DNA from: Syntrophaceae bacterium UBA1411
GTDB lineage: Bacteria > Desulfobacterota > Syntrophia > Syntrophales > Smithellaceae
Assembly: GCA_002304995.1 (NCBI GenBank)
Contig: DBPV01000090.1
Coordinates: forward strand, 5,415 to 10,672
DNA: 5,258 bases
Direction of reading: 5' to 3'
Shown: positions 1 through 5,106 of the stretch, one piece after another
Layout of the letters: each line of letters opens with the position of its first letter
Position numbering within the stretch: the first letter of the stretch is position 1
The notes under the pieces: model-generated
What the model was told of the DNA's origin: nothing
Databases searched by the model: none
What the model saw: only the letters and a program-made list of their open reading frames with translations
Translations under genes and position numbers: made by a program

Positions 1-891
1 ATCGCCAACACCTCCAACATGCCGGTGCCCGCCCGCGAGGTCAGCATTTACACCGGCGTGACCATTGCGGAGTACTACCGCGACATGGGCTACAGCGTCG
101 CCGTGATGGCGGATTCCACCTCGCGCTGGGCGGAGGCCCTGCGGGAGCTCGCGAGCCGACTGGGCGACATGCCGGCCGAGGAGGGATTTCCGCCTTACCT
201 GGCCACGCGGCTGGCCGAGTTTTATGAACGGGCGGGGCTGGTGGAGACGCTTTCGGGCAGCGACGGAGACATCACGATCATCGGCGCCGTTTCGCCTCCC
301 GGCGGGGATTTCTCGGAGCCGGTGACCCAGCACACCTCCAGGTTCGTGCGCTGCTTCTGGGCGCTGGACAAGACGCTGGCCGACGCCCGGCACTACCCGT
401 CGATCAGCTGGATCGACAGCTACACCGAGTACCTCGCCGATATCGAAAACTGGTGGAAAACGCTGGACGCCCGGTGGCTCGACATCCGCAACGAAGCGAT
501 GAACATTCTGCTCGAGGATCACCGCCTCGAACAGGTGGTGAAACTTGTCGGAAGCGACGCCCTGCCGCCGGCCCAGCAGTACATCCTGTTTTGCGCGGAA
601 ACGATCAAGAACGCCTTTTTGCAGCAGAACTCCTTCGATCCCGAAGACAAGTTTTGCAGTCCGGAAAAGCAGATCCGGATTTTGACCGGCCTGCTTGCGC
701 TTTACCGCAGGGGGCTGGAGCTTGTGCAGCAGGGCGTGAGCGTCAAACAGATCGCGGCGCTCGATGCGGTTTCGGGTCTGGTCCGGCTCAAGTCGGAAAT
801 TCCGAACCGGGACCTGTCCGGCATCGACGCGCATCTGCAAAGGCTGGATAAGAGCCTGGCCGCGCTCGCGGCGGCCGCAAGCGGAGGATGA
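1..891 (+). CDS. atpA: V/A-type ATPase catalytic subunit A, C-terminal part (5' end outside window)
   Basis: This is the nucleotide-hydrolysing (or synthesising) subunit of the V1/A1 head, acting in the cytoplasm on a membrane-bound ion-pumping ATPase. The frame is open from base 1, with family-typical residues (IANTSNMPVPARE) already before the first ATG at 19, so that ATG is internal and the gene starts upstream. The 296 residues present are roughly half of a usual subunit A of about 580-590 residues. Visible family landmarks are a Walker B/adenine-region block VAVMADSTSRWAEALRE (fragment residues about 33-49), MPAEEGFPPYLATRLAEFYERAG, the invariant GAVSPPGGDFSEPVTQ (about 95-110) and the SWIDSYTEY block, followed by the helical C-terminal domain. 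The Walker A P-loop lies upstream, out of view, so catalytic competence cannot be fully checked. The stop is 1 nt before the subunit B start, indicating translational coupling. Identification is very secure; ntpA is an equivalent name. Confidence 0.97.
   Translation: MANTSNMPVPAREVSIYTGVTIAEYYRDMGYSVAVMADSTSRWAEALRELASRLGDMPAEEGFPPYLATRLAEFYERAGLVETLSGSDGDITIIGAVSPPGGDFSEPVTQHTSRFVRCFWALDKTLADARHYPSISWIDSYTEYLADIENWWKTLDARWLDIRNEAMNILLEDHRLEQVVKLVGSDALPPAQQYILFCAETIKNAFLQQNSFDPEDKFCSPEKQIRILTGLLALYRRGLELVQQGVSVKQIAALDAVSGLVRLKSEIPNRDLSGIDAHLQRLDKSLAALAAAASGG
883..887 (+). promoter_or_regulatory. Shine-Dalgarno for subunit B, sets its start
   Basis: GGAGG lies 5 nt before the ATG at 893, inside the last codons of subunit A. 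It fixes the subunit B start at 893. The reading frame stays open upstream to 764, but that extension is arginine/proline-rich and unlike any subunit B N-terminus. Confidence 0.8.
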
Positions 892-892
892 C

Positions 893-2284
893 ATGACGGG
901 AGAAATCGAATACACCAACCTGTCGGGCATTTCCGGCCCGCTGATCTTCGTCGACGGCGTCGCCGGCGTGGGCTACGGCGACATCGTGGAAATCCGCGAT
1001 AAGACGGACCGGGTGCGGATCGGCCAGACGCTGGAAATCGACGAAGAAAAGGCCGTCGTCCAGGTCTTCGAGGGAACGAGCGGGCTTTCCGTGACGGACA
1101 CCCGGGTGACCTTCGTGGGCCGGGCCCTGGAGATTCCGGTGGACCGCGACATGCTGGGCCGGGTTTTCGACGGCCTGGGCCGGCCCATCGACGGAGCGCC
1201 GCAGGTCGTCACGGATCGGGTGATGAACGTCAACGGCCTGCCGATCAACCCCTGGAGCCGGGAGTATCCCCGGGACTTCATTCAGACCGGCATTTCCGCG
1301 ATCGACGGCATGAACACGCTGATCCGCGGGCAGAAGCTGCCGATCTTTTCGGGAAGCGGCATGCCGCACAATCGAATCGCCGCCCAGATCGCCAGGCAGG
1401 CGCGGATTCTGACCGCGGAGGAAGAGTTCACGGTCATCTTTGCCGCGATGGGCGTCAAGTTCGACGTGGCGCGGTTTTTCATCGATTCCCTGGAGGAGTC
1501 GGGCGTGCTGACCCATTCGGCCATCTTTTTGAGTCTGGCCGATTCGCCGTCCATCGAGCGCCTCGTCACGCCGCGGACGGCGCTCACGCTCGCGGAGTAT
1601 CTGGCCTTTGAGGAAGGCATGCACGTTCTGGTCATCCTCACCGACATGACCAACTACTGCGAGGCTCTCCGGGAGCTTTCCAGTTCGCGCGGCGAGATTC
1701 CCTCGCGCAAGGGGTATCCCGGCTATCTCTACAGCGACCTCGCCTCCGTATACGAACGGGCGGGCCGGCTCAAGGGCGGCCGGGGGTCCATCACGCAGGT
1801 GCCGATTCTCACGATGCCGAGCGACGATATTTCCCATCCCGTTCCCGATCTCACCGGCTACATCACCGAGGGGCAGATCGTCCTGGAGCGGGCGCTCTTC
1901 AACAAGGGCATCTATCCGCCGATCGCGGGCCTGCCTTCCCTGTCCCGCCTGATGAAGGACGGCATCGGCGAAGGCCGCACGCGCAGGGACCACGGCCAGG
2001 TGGCGGCCCAGTTGTTTGCCTCCTACGCGAAGGTCAAGCGCATCCGGGCGCTCGCCGCCATCGTGGGAGAGGAGGAGCTTTCCGATCTCGACAAGATCTA
2101 CCTCAAGTTCGGGACCGCTTTTGAGGAAATTTTCTTGCGGCAGGACTACGAGGAAAACCGTTCCATCGAACAGACGCTGGACATCGGCTGGCGGATGCTG
2201 TCGCTGCTTCCGAAAGACGAGCTCTACCGCATCAGCCGCGAAGACATCCAGCGCTACTACATGCCCGAGACGGAGAGCGCATAA
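893..2284 (+). CDS. atpB: V/A-type ATPase regulatory (non-catalytic) subunit B
   Basis: Subunit B alternates with A in the hexameric head and supplies residues to the catalytic interface. The product is 463 residues, the usual length, and starts MTGEIEYTNLSGISGPLIFV, typical of the N-terminal beta-barrel. The P-loop position reads PIFSGSGMPHNRIAAQIARQ (about 150-169) with no GKT, which is the degenerate loop expected of B. Other conserved blocks are LTDMTNYCEALRE (249-261), YPGYLYSDLASVYERAGRL (275-293), PILTMPSDDISHPVPDLTGY (304-323) and LPSLSRLM (347-354). Arg352 in the last block sits where the arginine finger is known in V/A ATPases. The ATG follows the subunit A stop after 1 nt, and the stop overlaps the subunit D start by 1 nt (TAATG). 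Nothing is missing or truncated. Also known as ntpB; not to be confused with F-type atpB. Confidence 0.98.
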   Translation: MTGEIEYTNLSGISGPLIFVDGVAGVGYGDIVEIRDKTDRVRIGQTLEIDEEKAVVQVFEGTSGLSVTDTRVTFVGRALEIPVDRDMLGRVFDGLGRPIDGAPQVVTDRVMNVNGLPINPWSREYPRDFIQTGISAIDGMNTLIRGQKLPIFSGSGMPHNRIAAQIARQARILTAEEEFTVIFAAMGVKFDVARFFIDSLEESGVLTHSAIFLSLADSPSIERLVTPRTALTLAEYLAFEEGMHVLVILTDMTNYCEALRELSSSRGEIPSRKGYPGYLYSDLASVYERAGRLKGGRGSITQVPILTMPSDDISHPVPDLTGYITEGQIVLERALFNKGIYPPIAGLPSLSRLMKDGIGEGRTRRDHGQVAAQLFASYAKVKRIRALAAIVGEEELSDLDKIYLKFGTAFEEIFLRQDYEENRSIEQTLDIGWRMLSLLPKDELYRISREDIQRYYMPETESA

Positions 2285-2904
2285 TGCCCGGAATCGAACT
2301 GCCCCCGACCAAGTCATCCCTGCGCCGGCTCAAGGAGGATCTCGCCTTCGCCTACGAAGGATACGATCTGCTCAACCAGAAGCGCGAAATCCTGGCCCTG
2401 GAGATCGTCCGGAAGATCGACGAGATCCGCCGGACCGAAGCGGACTTTCATCAGGCGCTCGACAACCTTTACGGCGCCTACCGGAGCGCGGCCGTGGACA
2501 TGGGGGCCGACGCCGCGGCGCTCGCGAGCTGCGCGGAGCGGAAAAGCTATACGCTCTTCATGGATGTGAGCAAGTTGATGGGGCTTCGGCTGGTGAACTT
2601 CCGCCTGCATCTGAAAAAGCTCCACGCGCCCGTCGCTTTTCCGCGGACGAGCGCCTCCTACGACGAGGCCCGCAGCCGGTCGCGGGACGCGCTGGCGCTT
2701 CTGGCGCGGTACGCGACCATCACCAAATCCATCATTTTGCTTTCGCGCGAGCTGAAAAAAGTGCAGCGGCGCGTGAACGCTTTGGAGAAGATTTTCATTC
2801 CGCAGCATGAAGAGGCGAAGAAATACATCACGGACAGAATCGAGGAGATGGAGCGCGAGGAAGTATTCGTGAAGAAGCTGATCCGTCAGCGTCAGGCCCG
2901 GTAA
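2284..2904 (+). CDS. atpD: V/A-type ATPase subunit D (central rotor shaft)
   Basis: Subunit D is the long antiparallel coiled coil that rotates inside the A3B3 head and couples it to the membrane ring. The 206-residue product has the family N-terminal signature PTKSSLRRLKEDLAFAYEGY (residues 7-26), followed by a charged helix LLNQKREILALEIVRKIDEI. It also has the C-terminal signature QRRVNALEKIFIPQHEEAKK, followed by a highly charged helix ending near the C-terminus. The length matches the family (about 200-220). GGAGAG at 2272-2277 lies 6 nt before the ATG, and the start overlaps the subunit B stop by one base, so D is co-translated with B. Small subunits that sometimes sit between B and D in other operons (such as G or F) are absent here. 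Also known as ntpD. Confidence 0.96.
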   Translation: MPGIELPPTKSSLRRLKEDLAFAYEGYDLLNQKREILALEIVRKIDEIRRTEADFHQALDNLYGAYRSAAVDMGADAAALASCAERKSYTLFMDVSKLMGLRLVNFRLHLKKLHAPVAFPRTSASYDEARSRSRDALALLARYATITKSIILLSRELKKVQRRVNALEKIFIPQHEEAKKYITDRIEEMEREEVFVKKLIRQRQAR

Positions 2905-2937
2905 CGAGAAAATCAGGGACCGTCGGGGTTCCGGAGA

Positions 2938-2944
2938 AAGGAGG
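2938..2944 (+). promoter_or_regulatory. Strong Shine-Dalgarno for the 295-residue protein
   Basis: AAGGAGG lies 5 nt before the ATG at 2950, a near-complete match to the anti-SD of 16S rRNA. It is stronger than the ribosome-binding sites of the ATPase genes and indicates independent, efficient initiation rather than coupling to subunit D. I see no promoter in the 45-nt gap, so transcription probably continues from the ATPase operon. Confidence 0.75.
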
Positions 2945-2949
2945 CGGAG

Positions 2950-3837
2950 ATGAAGACTTATGCAGCGAAGTACGTTGAACTGGCGGATCGTCATGCGGAG
3001 GACATGGCCAAACGCTGGGCGGCCGACGTGCAGAACAACGCCCGGACCCCCACGTACAAGGAACTCAACGAGCAGAAAATCCAGAACCAGTGCGTCTGGT
3101 TTTACCGGAACTTCAGCAAGATGTTCACGGGCGAGAAAGTCGCCGCGGATGTGGAGGACTATTTCCGGAACTATGCCGCCGAAAGCCATGCGCTCGGTAT
3201 TCCCATGGCCGAAGCAATCTACGCGCTCATCCTGATGCGCCGGCACATCTGGCTCTACGCCGAGTTTCAGCTTGTCTTCGGCTTCGGCATCGATCAGCAG
3301 CAGGCGCTCGACACCTTGAACCGCACGATCCTGCTTTTCGACTACGCCACCTACAGCGTAACGCGGGAATACCAGCGGTTGATGAAGGTGGATCAGGCGG
3401 AATCGCTGAAGCTCCTGGACGTTCTGGAGGCGAACATCGTGGAGATTGCCGGCAACTGGGCGGACTGCATGCGCAAGGACAAGCGCACGACGCACTATCA
3501 CGGCCTGTCCCGGGACAAGCTGGCGCCCCAGGCGATCAAATTTTACAGCCAGTTGAGAAGCCTGCTTCTGGATACCGACCGGTTCGAAAAGGCCCGCGCT
3601 TTTTTCCGGCAGTACGCCGAAACGAGCCGTAGCAACCATATCCCCCTCCACGAGGCCGTTTATGCCTTGAACGTCATGCGCCGGTTCATGTGGCTGCACG
3701 ACGGTTTTCAAAAGACCTTCATCAACGGCCTGGCTTACAACCAGGCGGTGGACAGCCTGTTGAGCATGATGCTGATGATGGATTACGCGGTGTACGACGT
3801 GACCCGGTACTATCAGGAGCGCATGGACGTCCGCTAG
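2950..3837 (+). CDS. Tandem-repeat all-helical protein, possibly RsbRD_N-like; function unknown
   Basis: The product is 295 residues with no signal peptide, transmembrane segment or known catalytic motif. It consists of two copies of one domain, roughly residues 8-145 and 156-292, in register with a constant offset of 147. W23 matches W170; the stretch 71-103 matches 218-250 at 17 of 33 positions (FR.YA, IP, EA.YAL, MRR, WL); and the DYA at 131 matches the DYA at 278, followed by Y.VTR.YQ in both. Composition suggests amphipathic helices rich in aromatic and Met/Arg residues. The pattern (an N-terminal W, a middle IP..EA..AL..MRR..WL helix and a C-terminal aromatic helix) is reminiscent of the N-terminal sensor domains of RsbR/RsbRD stressosome-type proteins, but that is a resemblance from memory, not a tested match. 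It follows the V-ATPase genes on the same strand and is closed off by a large hairpin, so a role linked to the ATPase or to energy/stress sensing is possible but unproven. Confidence 0.85.
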   Translation: MKTYAAKYVELADRHAEDMAKRWAADVQNNARTPTYKELNEQKIQNQCVWFYRNFSKMFTGEKVAADVEDYFRNYAAESHALGIPMAEAIYALILMRRHIWLYAEFQLVFGFGIDQQQALDTLNRTILLFDYATYSVTREYQRLMKVDQAESLKLLDVLEANIVEIAGNWADCMRKDKRTTHYHGLSRDKLAPQAIKFYSQLRSLLLDTDRFEKARAFFRQYAETSRSNHIPLHEAVYALNVMRRFMWLHDGFQKTFINGLAYNQAVDSLLSMMLMMDYAVYDVTRYYQERMDVR

Positions 3838-3841
3838 ACGC

Positions 3842-3886
3842 CCAATCCCTCCGGTGCGGGTAAAACGTCTGCGCCGGAGGGATTGG
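3842..3886 (+). terminator. Long stem-loop after the ATPase-side transcript
   Basis: Five bases after the stop at 3837 there is a perfect 13-bp inverted repeat, CCAATCCCTCCGG (3842-3854) against CCGGAGGGATTGG (3874-3886). The stem can extend inward through G-C and G-U pairs to about 20 bp, with a loop AAAAC at 3862-3866. No U-tract follows (CGGCGTATTGG), so this is not a textbook intrinsic terminator. It may act as a weak or factor-assisted terminator, or as a 3'-end stabilising hairpin. Its position between the operon and the next promoter supports a 3'-end role. Confidence 0.6.
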
Positions 3887-3902
3887 CGGCGTATTGGCGG
3901 CG
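3882..3902. repeat. 10-bp direct repeat, 11-bp period
   Basis: ATTGGCGGCG occurs at 3882-3891 and again at 3893-3902, separated by one T. The first copy overlaps the right arm of the preceding hairpin. The second ends 5 nt before the -35 hexamer of the toxin-antitoxin promoter. An 11-bp period places both copies on about the same face of the helix, so a regulator site is possible, but a chance local duplication is equally plausible. Confidence 0.5.
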
Positions 3903-3907
3903 CATCT

Positions 3908-3936
3908 TTGACAAATCATATCGATCATGGTATTGT
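3908..3936 (+). promoter_or_regulatory. Sigma70-type promoter of the toxin-antitoxin operon
   Basis: A perfect -35 TTGACA (3908-3913) is separated by 17 bp from TATTGT (3931-3936, 4 of 6 consensus). The -10 carries an extended TGG just upstream (3928-3930). Predicted transcription start is around 3943, giving a leader of about 24 nt before the ATG at 3967. This is the best promoter in the window and marks the start of a new transcription unit. Confidence 0.75.
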
Positions 3937-3954
3937 AGCACGGAATCGATCGAT
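3920..3954. promoter_or_regulatory. Possible antitoxin operator: ATCGAT palindromes
   Basis: ATCGATC at 3920-3926 lies in the spacer between the promoter hexamers. The 10-bp perfect palindrome ATCGATCGAT lies at 3945-3954, just after the predicted start point. The two share ATCGATC at 25-bp spacing and bracket the -10. AbrB-fold antitoxins generally autoregulate by binding their own promoter, so this is a reasonable operator candidate; binding is inferred, not shown. Confidence 0.4.
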
Positions 3955-3966
3955 GGGGGTGCTGGA

Positions 3967-4173
3967 ATGCAGACAGTCACTTTATCGCCGAAATATCAGG
4001 TCGTTATCCCGAAAACGGTCAGGGAGGCGTTAAAACTTTATCCTGGCCAAAAAATTCGCATCGTTGAATACGACGGTCGCATTGAACTTATACCGGAACG
4101 CGACATTAAAGAACTTCGTGGATTTCTCAAAGGCATTAACACGGAGTTCAAACGAGAGGAAGATCGAACATGA
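3967..4173 (+). CDS. AbrB/SpoVT-fold antitoxin of a PIN toxin module
   Basis: This 68-residue DNA-binding antitoxin is expected to neutralise the downstream PIN RNase and repress the shared promoter. Residues 3-47 (starting VTLSPKYQVVIPKTVREALK) have the swapped-hairpin AbrB pattern: a short strand, the K/R-x-QVVIPK-x-VRE-LxL-PGQ core, then I.I.E.DG.I.LIP. The charged tail 48-68, with LRGFLKGI, is the usual toxin-binding extension. The frame is open back to a TTG at 3883, but that would place the start upstream of the promoter. ATG 3967 is preceded by GGGGG at 3955-3959 with 7 nt spacing and begins exactly at the domain. The stop overlaps the toxin start (ATGA), so the pair is translationally coupled. 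Base composition is lower in GC than the ATPase genes. It could be named vapB- or mazE-like, but the subfamily cannot be fixed by eye. Confidence 0.92.
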   Translation: MQTVTLSPKYQVVIPKTVREALKLYPGQKIRIVEYDGRIELIPERDIKELRGFLKGINTEFKREEDRT

Positions 4174-4544
4174 ATGTTGTAGATTCTTCCGGTTGGCTGG
4201 CCTATTTTGCCGATGAACCTAATGCCAAGCATTTTCTGGCCCCTCTGAGCGACGCAAAGTTGCTGGTGGTTCCTGTGATAACCATCTATGAGGTCTTCAA
4301 AGTCGTTCTTCGGGAGTCCAGCGAGAACGATGCCTTGCAGGCAGTCGTTGCAATGCAAAAGGGAAAGGTTGTTGCGCTCAATACATCGCTGGCAATGGCA
4401 GCGTCAAGGCTGAGCCTGGAGCATCAGCTTCCCATGGCGGACAGCATTATTCTTGCGACGGCTGAGGAATTCAAGGCGACGATATGGACGCAGGATTCAG
4501 ATTTTAAGAGCATCAGCAAGGTGAAATACTTTCCCAAAAATTAA
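4170..4544 (+). CDS. vapC: PIN-domain ribonuclease toxin, VapC-like
   Basis: This 124-residue protein spans one PIN domain, an Mg2+-dependent RNase fold; VapC toxins cut tRNA or rRNA and stop translation. The four expected acidic positions are present: D5 in MNVVDSSGWL, E41 in TIYEVFK, D91 in LPMADSIILATA, and D109 in the TQDSDF motif (T107, D111 nearby). The active site therefore looks intact. The ATG overlaps the antitoxin stop by 4 nt, and GAGAGGA at 4154-4160 serves as the ribosome-binding site 9 nt upstream. The length is typical for the family. A terminator-like hairpin follows. Cellular target and activity cannot be read from sequence. The module is lower in GC than its flanks on the ATPase side, consistent with a mobile cassette. 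Confidence 0.93.
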   Translation: MNVVDSSGWLAYFADEPNAKHFLAPLSDAKLLVVPVITIYEVFKVVLRESSENDALQAVVAMQKGKVVALNTSLAMAASRLSLEHQLPMADSIILATAEEFKATIWTQDSDFKSISKVKYFPKN

Positions 4545-4553
4545 AGCACAAGA

Positions 4554-4581
4554 CCCGCCGGCTTTGCCCTGCCGGGCTTTT
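4554..4581 (+). terminator. Intrinsic-type terminator after the toxin gene
   Basis: CCGGC (4558-4562) pairs with GCCGG (4571-4575). One more C-G pair (4556 with 4576) forms across a bulged G, closing an 8-nt loop. The stem is followed directly by CTTTT (4577-4581). Short CACA/TGTG arms outside (4547-4550 and 4584-4587) could lengthen the structure. It lies 9 nt after the toxin stop. The stem is short, so efficiency is uncertain and read-through to the next gene is possible. Confidence 0.55.
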
Positions 4582-4602
4582 CGTGTGGCCGAACAATAAT
4601 GA

Positions 4603-4607
4603 AAGGA
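4603..4607 (+). promoter_or_regulatory. Shine-Dalgarno for the GNAT gene, sets its start
   Basis: AAGGA is followed after 5 nt by the ATG at 4613. This favours 4613 over the in-frame GTG at 4583, which sits in the terminator arm, and over the ATG at 4631, which has no ribosome-binding site at a good distance. Confidence 0.65.
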
Positions 4608-4612
4608 AGAGG

Positions 4613-5074
4613 ATGGTACGCACATCAACGATGAAGGATTTTCCCGACTGGCTGAAACTGGCCGAAGACGTCGAGCCGCTGTTCGGCCCCATGGTCGGTG
4701 ACCCGGCCTTTTGCGACGGCTTGAAGCAGATGATCCGAGAAGGAAACGCCTTCTGTTTTACCAAAAGGGAGGATGACCGGGGAGAAGAAGAGTTTCTCGG
4801 CGGCATTGTGATTTCCCGGCAAGAAAACGAGATTGCCTGGTTCGCCGTGGCTGCGCACAGCCGGGGACGAAAGGCAGGCGCCGCTCTCCTGGTCGAAGCC
4901 CTGAAGCATCTCGATCCTGCGCGGCCGGTCACGGTAACAACATTCGACAAGACCACGGCAGCCGGCCGGCCGGCGCGAAGACTCTATGAGTCATTCGGAT
5001 TTCGTGATTTTCTGGAAGCCGGCGCGAATCCCGCCGGCTTTCCCATCGTCACCATGATGAGAAAGGAAAACTGA
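4613..5074 (+). CDS. GNAT-family N-acetyltransferase
   Basis: The predicted 153-residue cytoplasmic enzyme would transfer an acyl group from acetyl-CoA to an amine; the substrate is not readable from sequence. The GNAT core shows strand beta4, IAWFAVAAHSR (about 74-84), then the CoA pyrophosphate loop R86-K-A-G89-A-A91 (RxxGxA) and helix ALLVEALKHL. Later come the beta5 region VTVTTFDK (106-113) and the motif-B block ARRLYESFGFRDF (121-133), with Y125 and FGF as in the family. The N-terminal part (FPDWLKLAEDVEPLFGPMVG) is less typical and resembles small GNATs that sit alone. The gene lies 68 nt after the toxin, with a terminator-like hairpin between and no convincing own promoter, so it may be expressed by read-through. 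No ribbon-helix-helix antitoxin precedes it, so a TacT-type toxin role is not supported. Confidence 0.88.
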   Translation: MVRTSTMKDFPDWLKLAEDVEPLFGPMVGDPAFCDGLKQMIREGNAFCFTKREDDRGEEEFLGGIVISRQENEIAWFAVAAHSRGRKAGAALLVEALKHLDPARPVTVTTFDKTTAAGRPARRLYESFGFRDFLEAGANPAGFPIVTMMRKEN

Positions 5075-5075
5075 G

Positions 5076-5106
5076 GCCGGCGTAGAAGCTACGCTTGTGC
5101 GCCGGC
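5076..5106. terminator. Hairpin at the convergent gene ends
   Basis: GCCGGCG (5076-5082) pairs perfectly with CGCCGGC (5100-5106). An alternative nested hairpin, GCGTAG/CTACGC (5080-5085 with 5089-5094), competes with it. It begins 2 nt after the GNAT stop and covers the end of the minus-strand gene. On the minus strand it is followed by CTCAGTTTTCC, a weak U-tract; on the plus strand no U-tract follows. It is therefore more likely to serve the minus-strand transcript, with modest efficiency. Confidence 0.4.

Noticed and set aside
764..892. Upstream in-frame extension of subunit B
   Set aside because: The extra residues are Arg/Pro-rich shadow sequence over the end of subunit A. The ribosome-binding site and the family N-terminus both point to 893.
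788..2317. Long open frame on the minus strand (509 codons) opposite subunit B
   Set aside because: It is exactly antisense to the securely identified subunit B, has a composition rich in Arg/His/Asp/Ala typical of GC-rich shadow frames, and shows no recognisable domain.
2314..3711. Long open frame on the minus strand (465 codons) opposite subunit D and the repeat protein
   Set aside because: It spans two plus-strand genes with good ribosome-binding sites and a clear repeat structure. The antisense product is low-complexity and matches no family I know.
3883..3966. TTG-initiated longer form of the antitoxin
   Set aside because: It would start inside the hairpin arm and upstream of the promoter, and the extra 28 residues do not belong to the AbrB fold.
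4595..4600. AATAAT as a -10 box for the GNAT gene
   Set aside because: It matches 5 of 6 consensus, but there is no -35-like hexamer at the right distance. Transcription would start in the Shine-Dalgarno itself.
4583..4612. GTG-initiated longer form of the GNAT protein
   Set aside because: The start lies in the terminator-like region with no ribosome-binding site; ATG 4613 has AAGGA at the right distance.
4613..5074. GNAT protein as a TacT-type tRNA-acetylating toxin
   Set aside because: There is no ribbon-helix-helix antitoxin gene immediately upstream, and the preceding pair is already a complete AbrB-PIN module.
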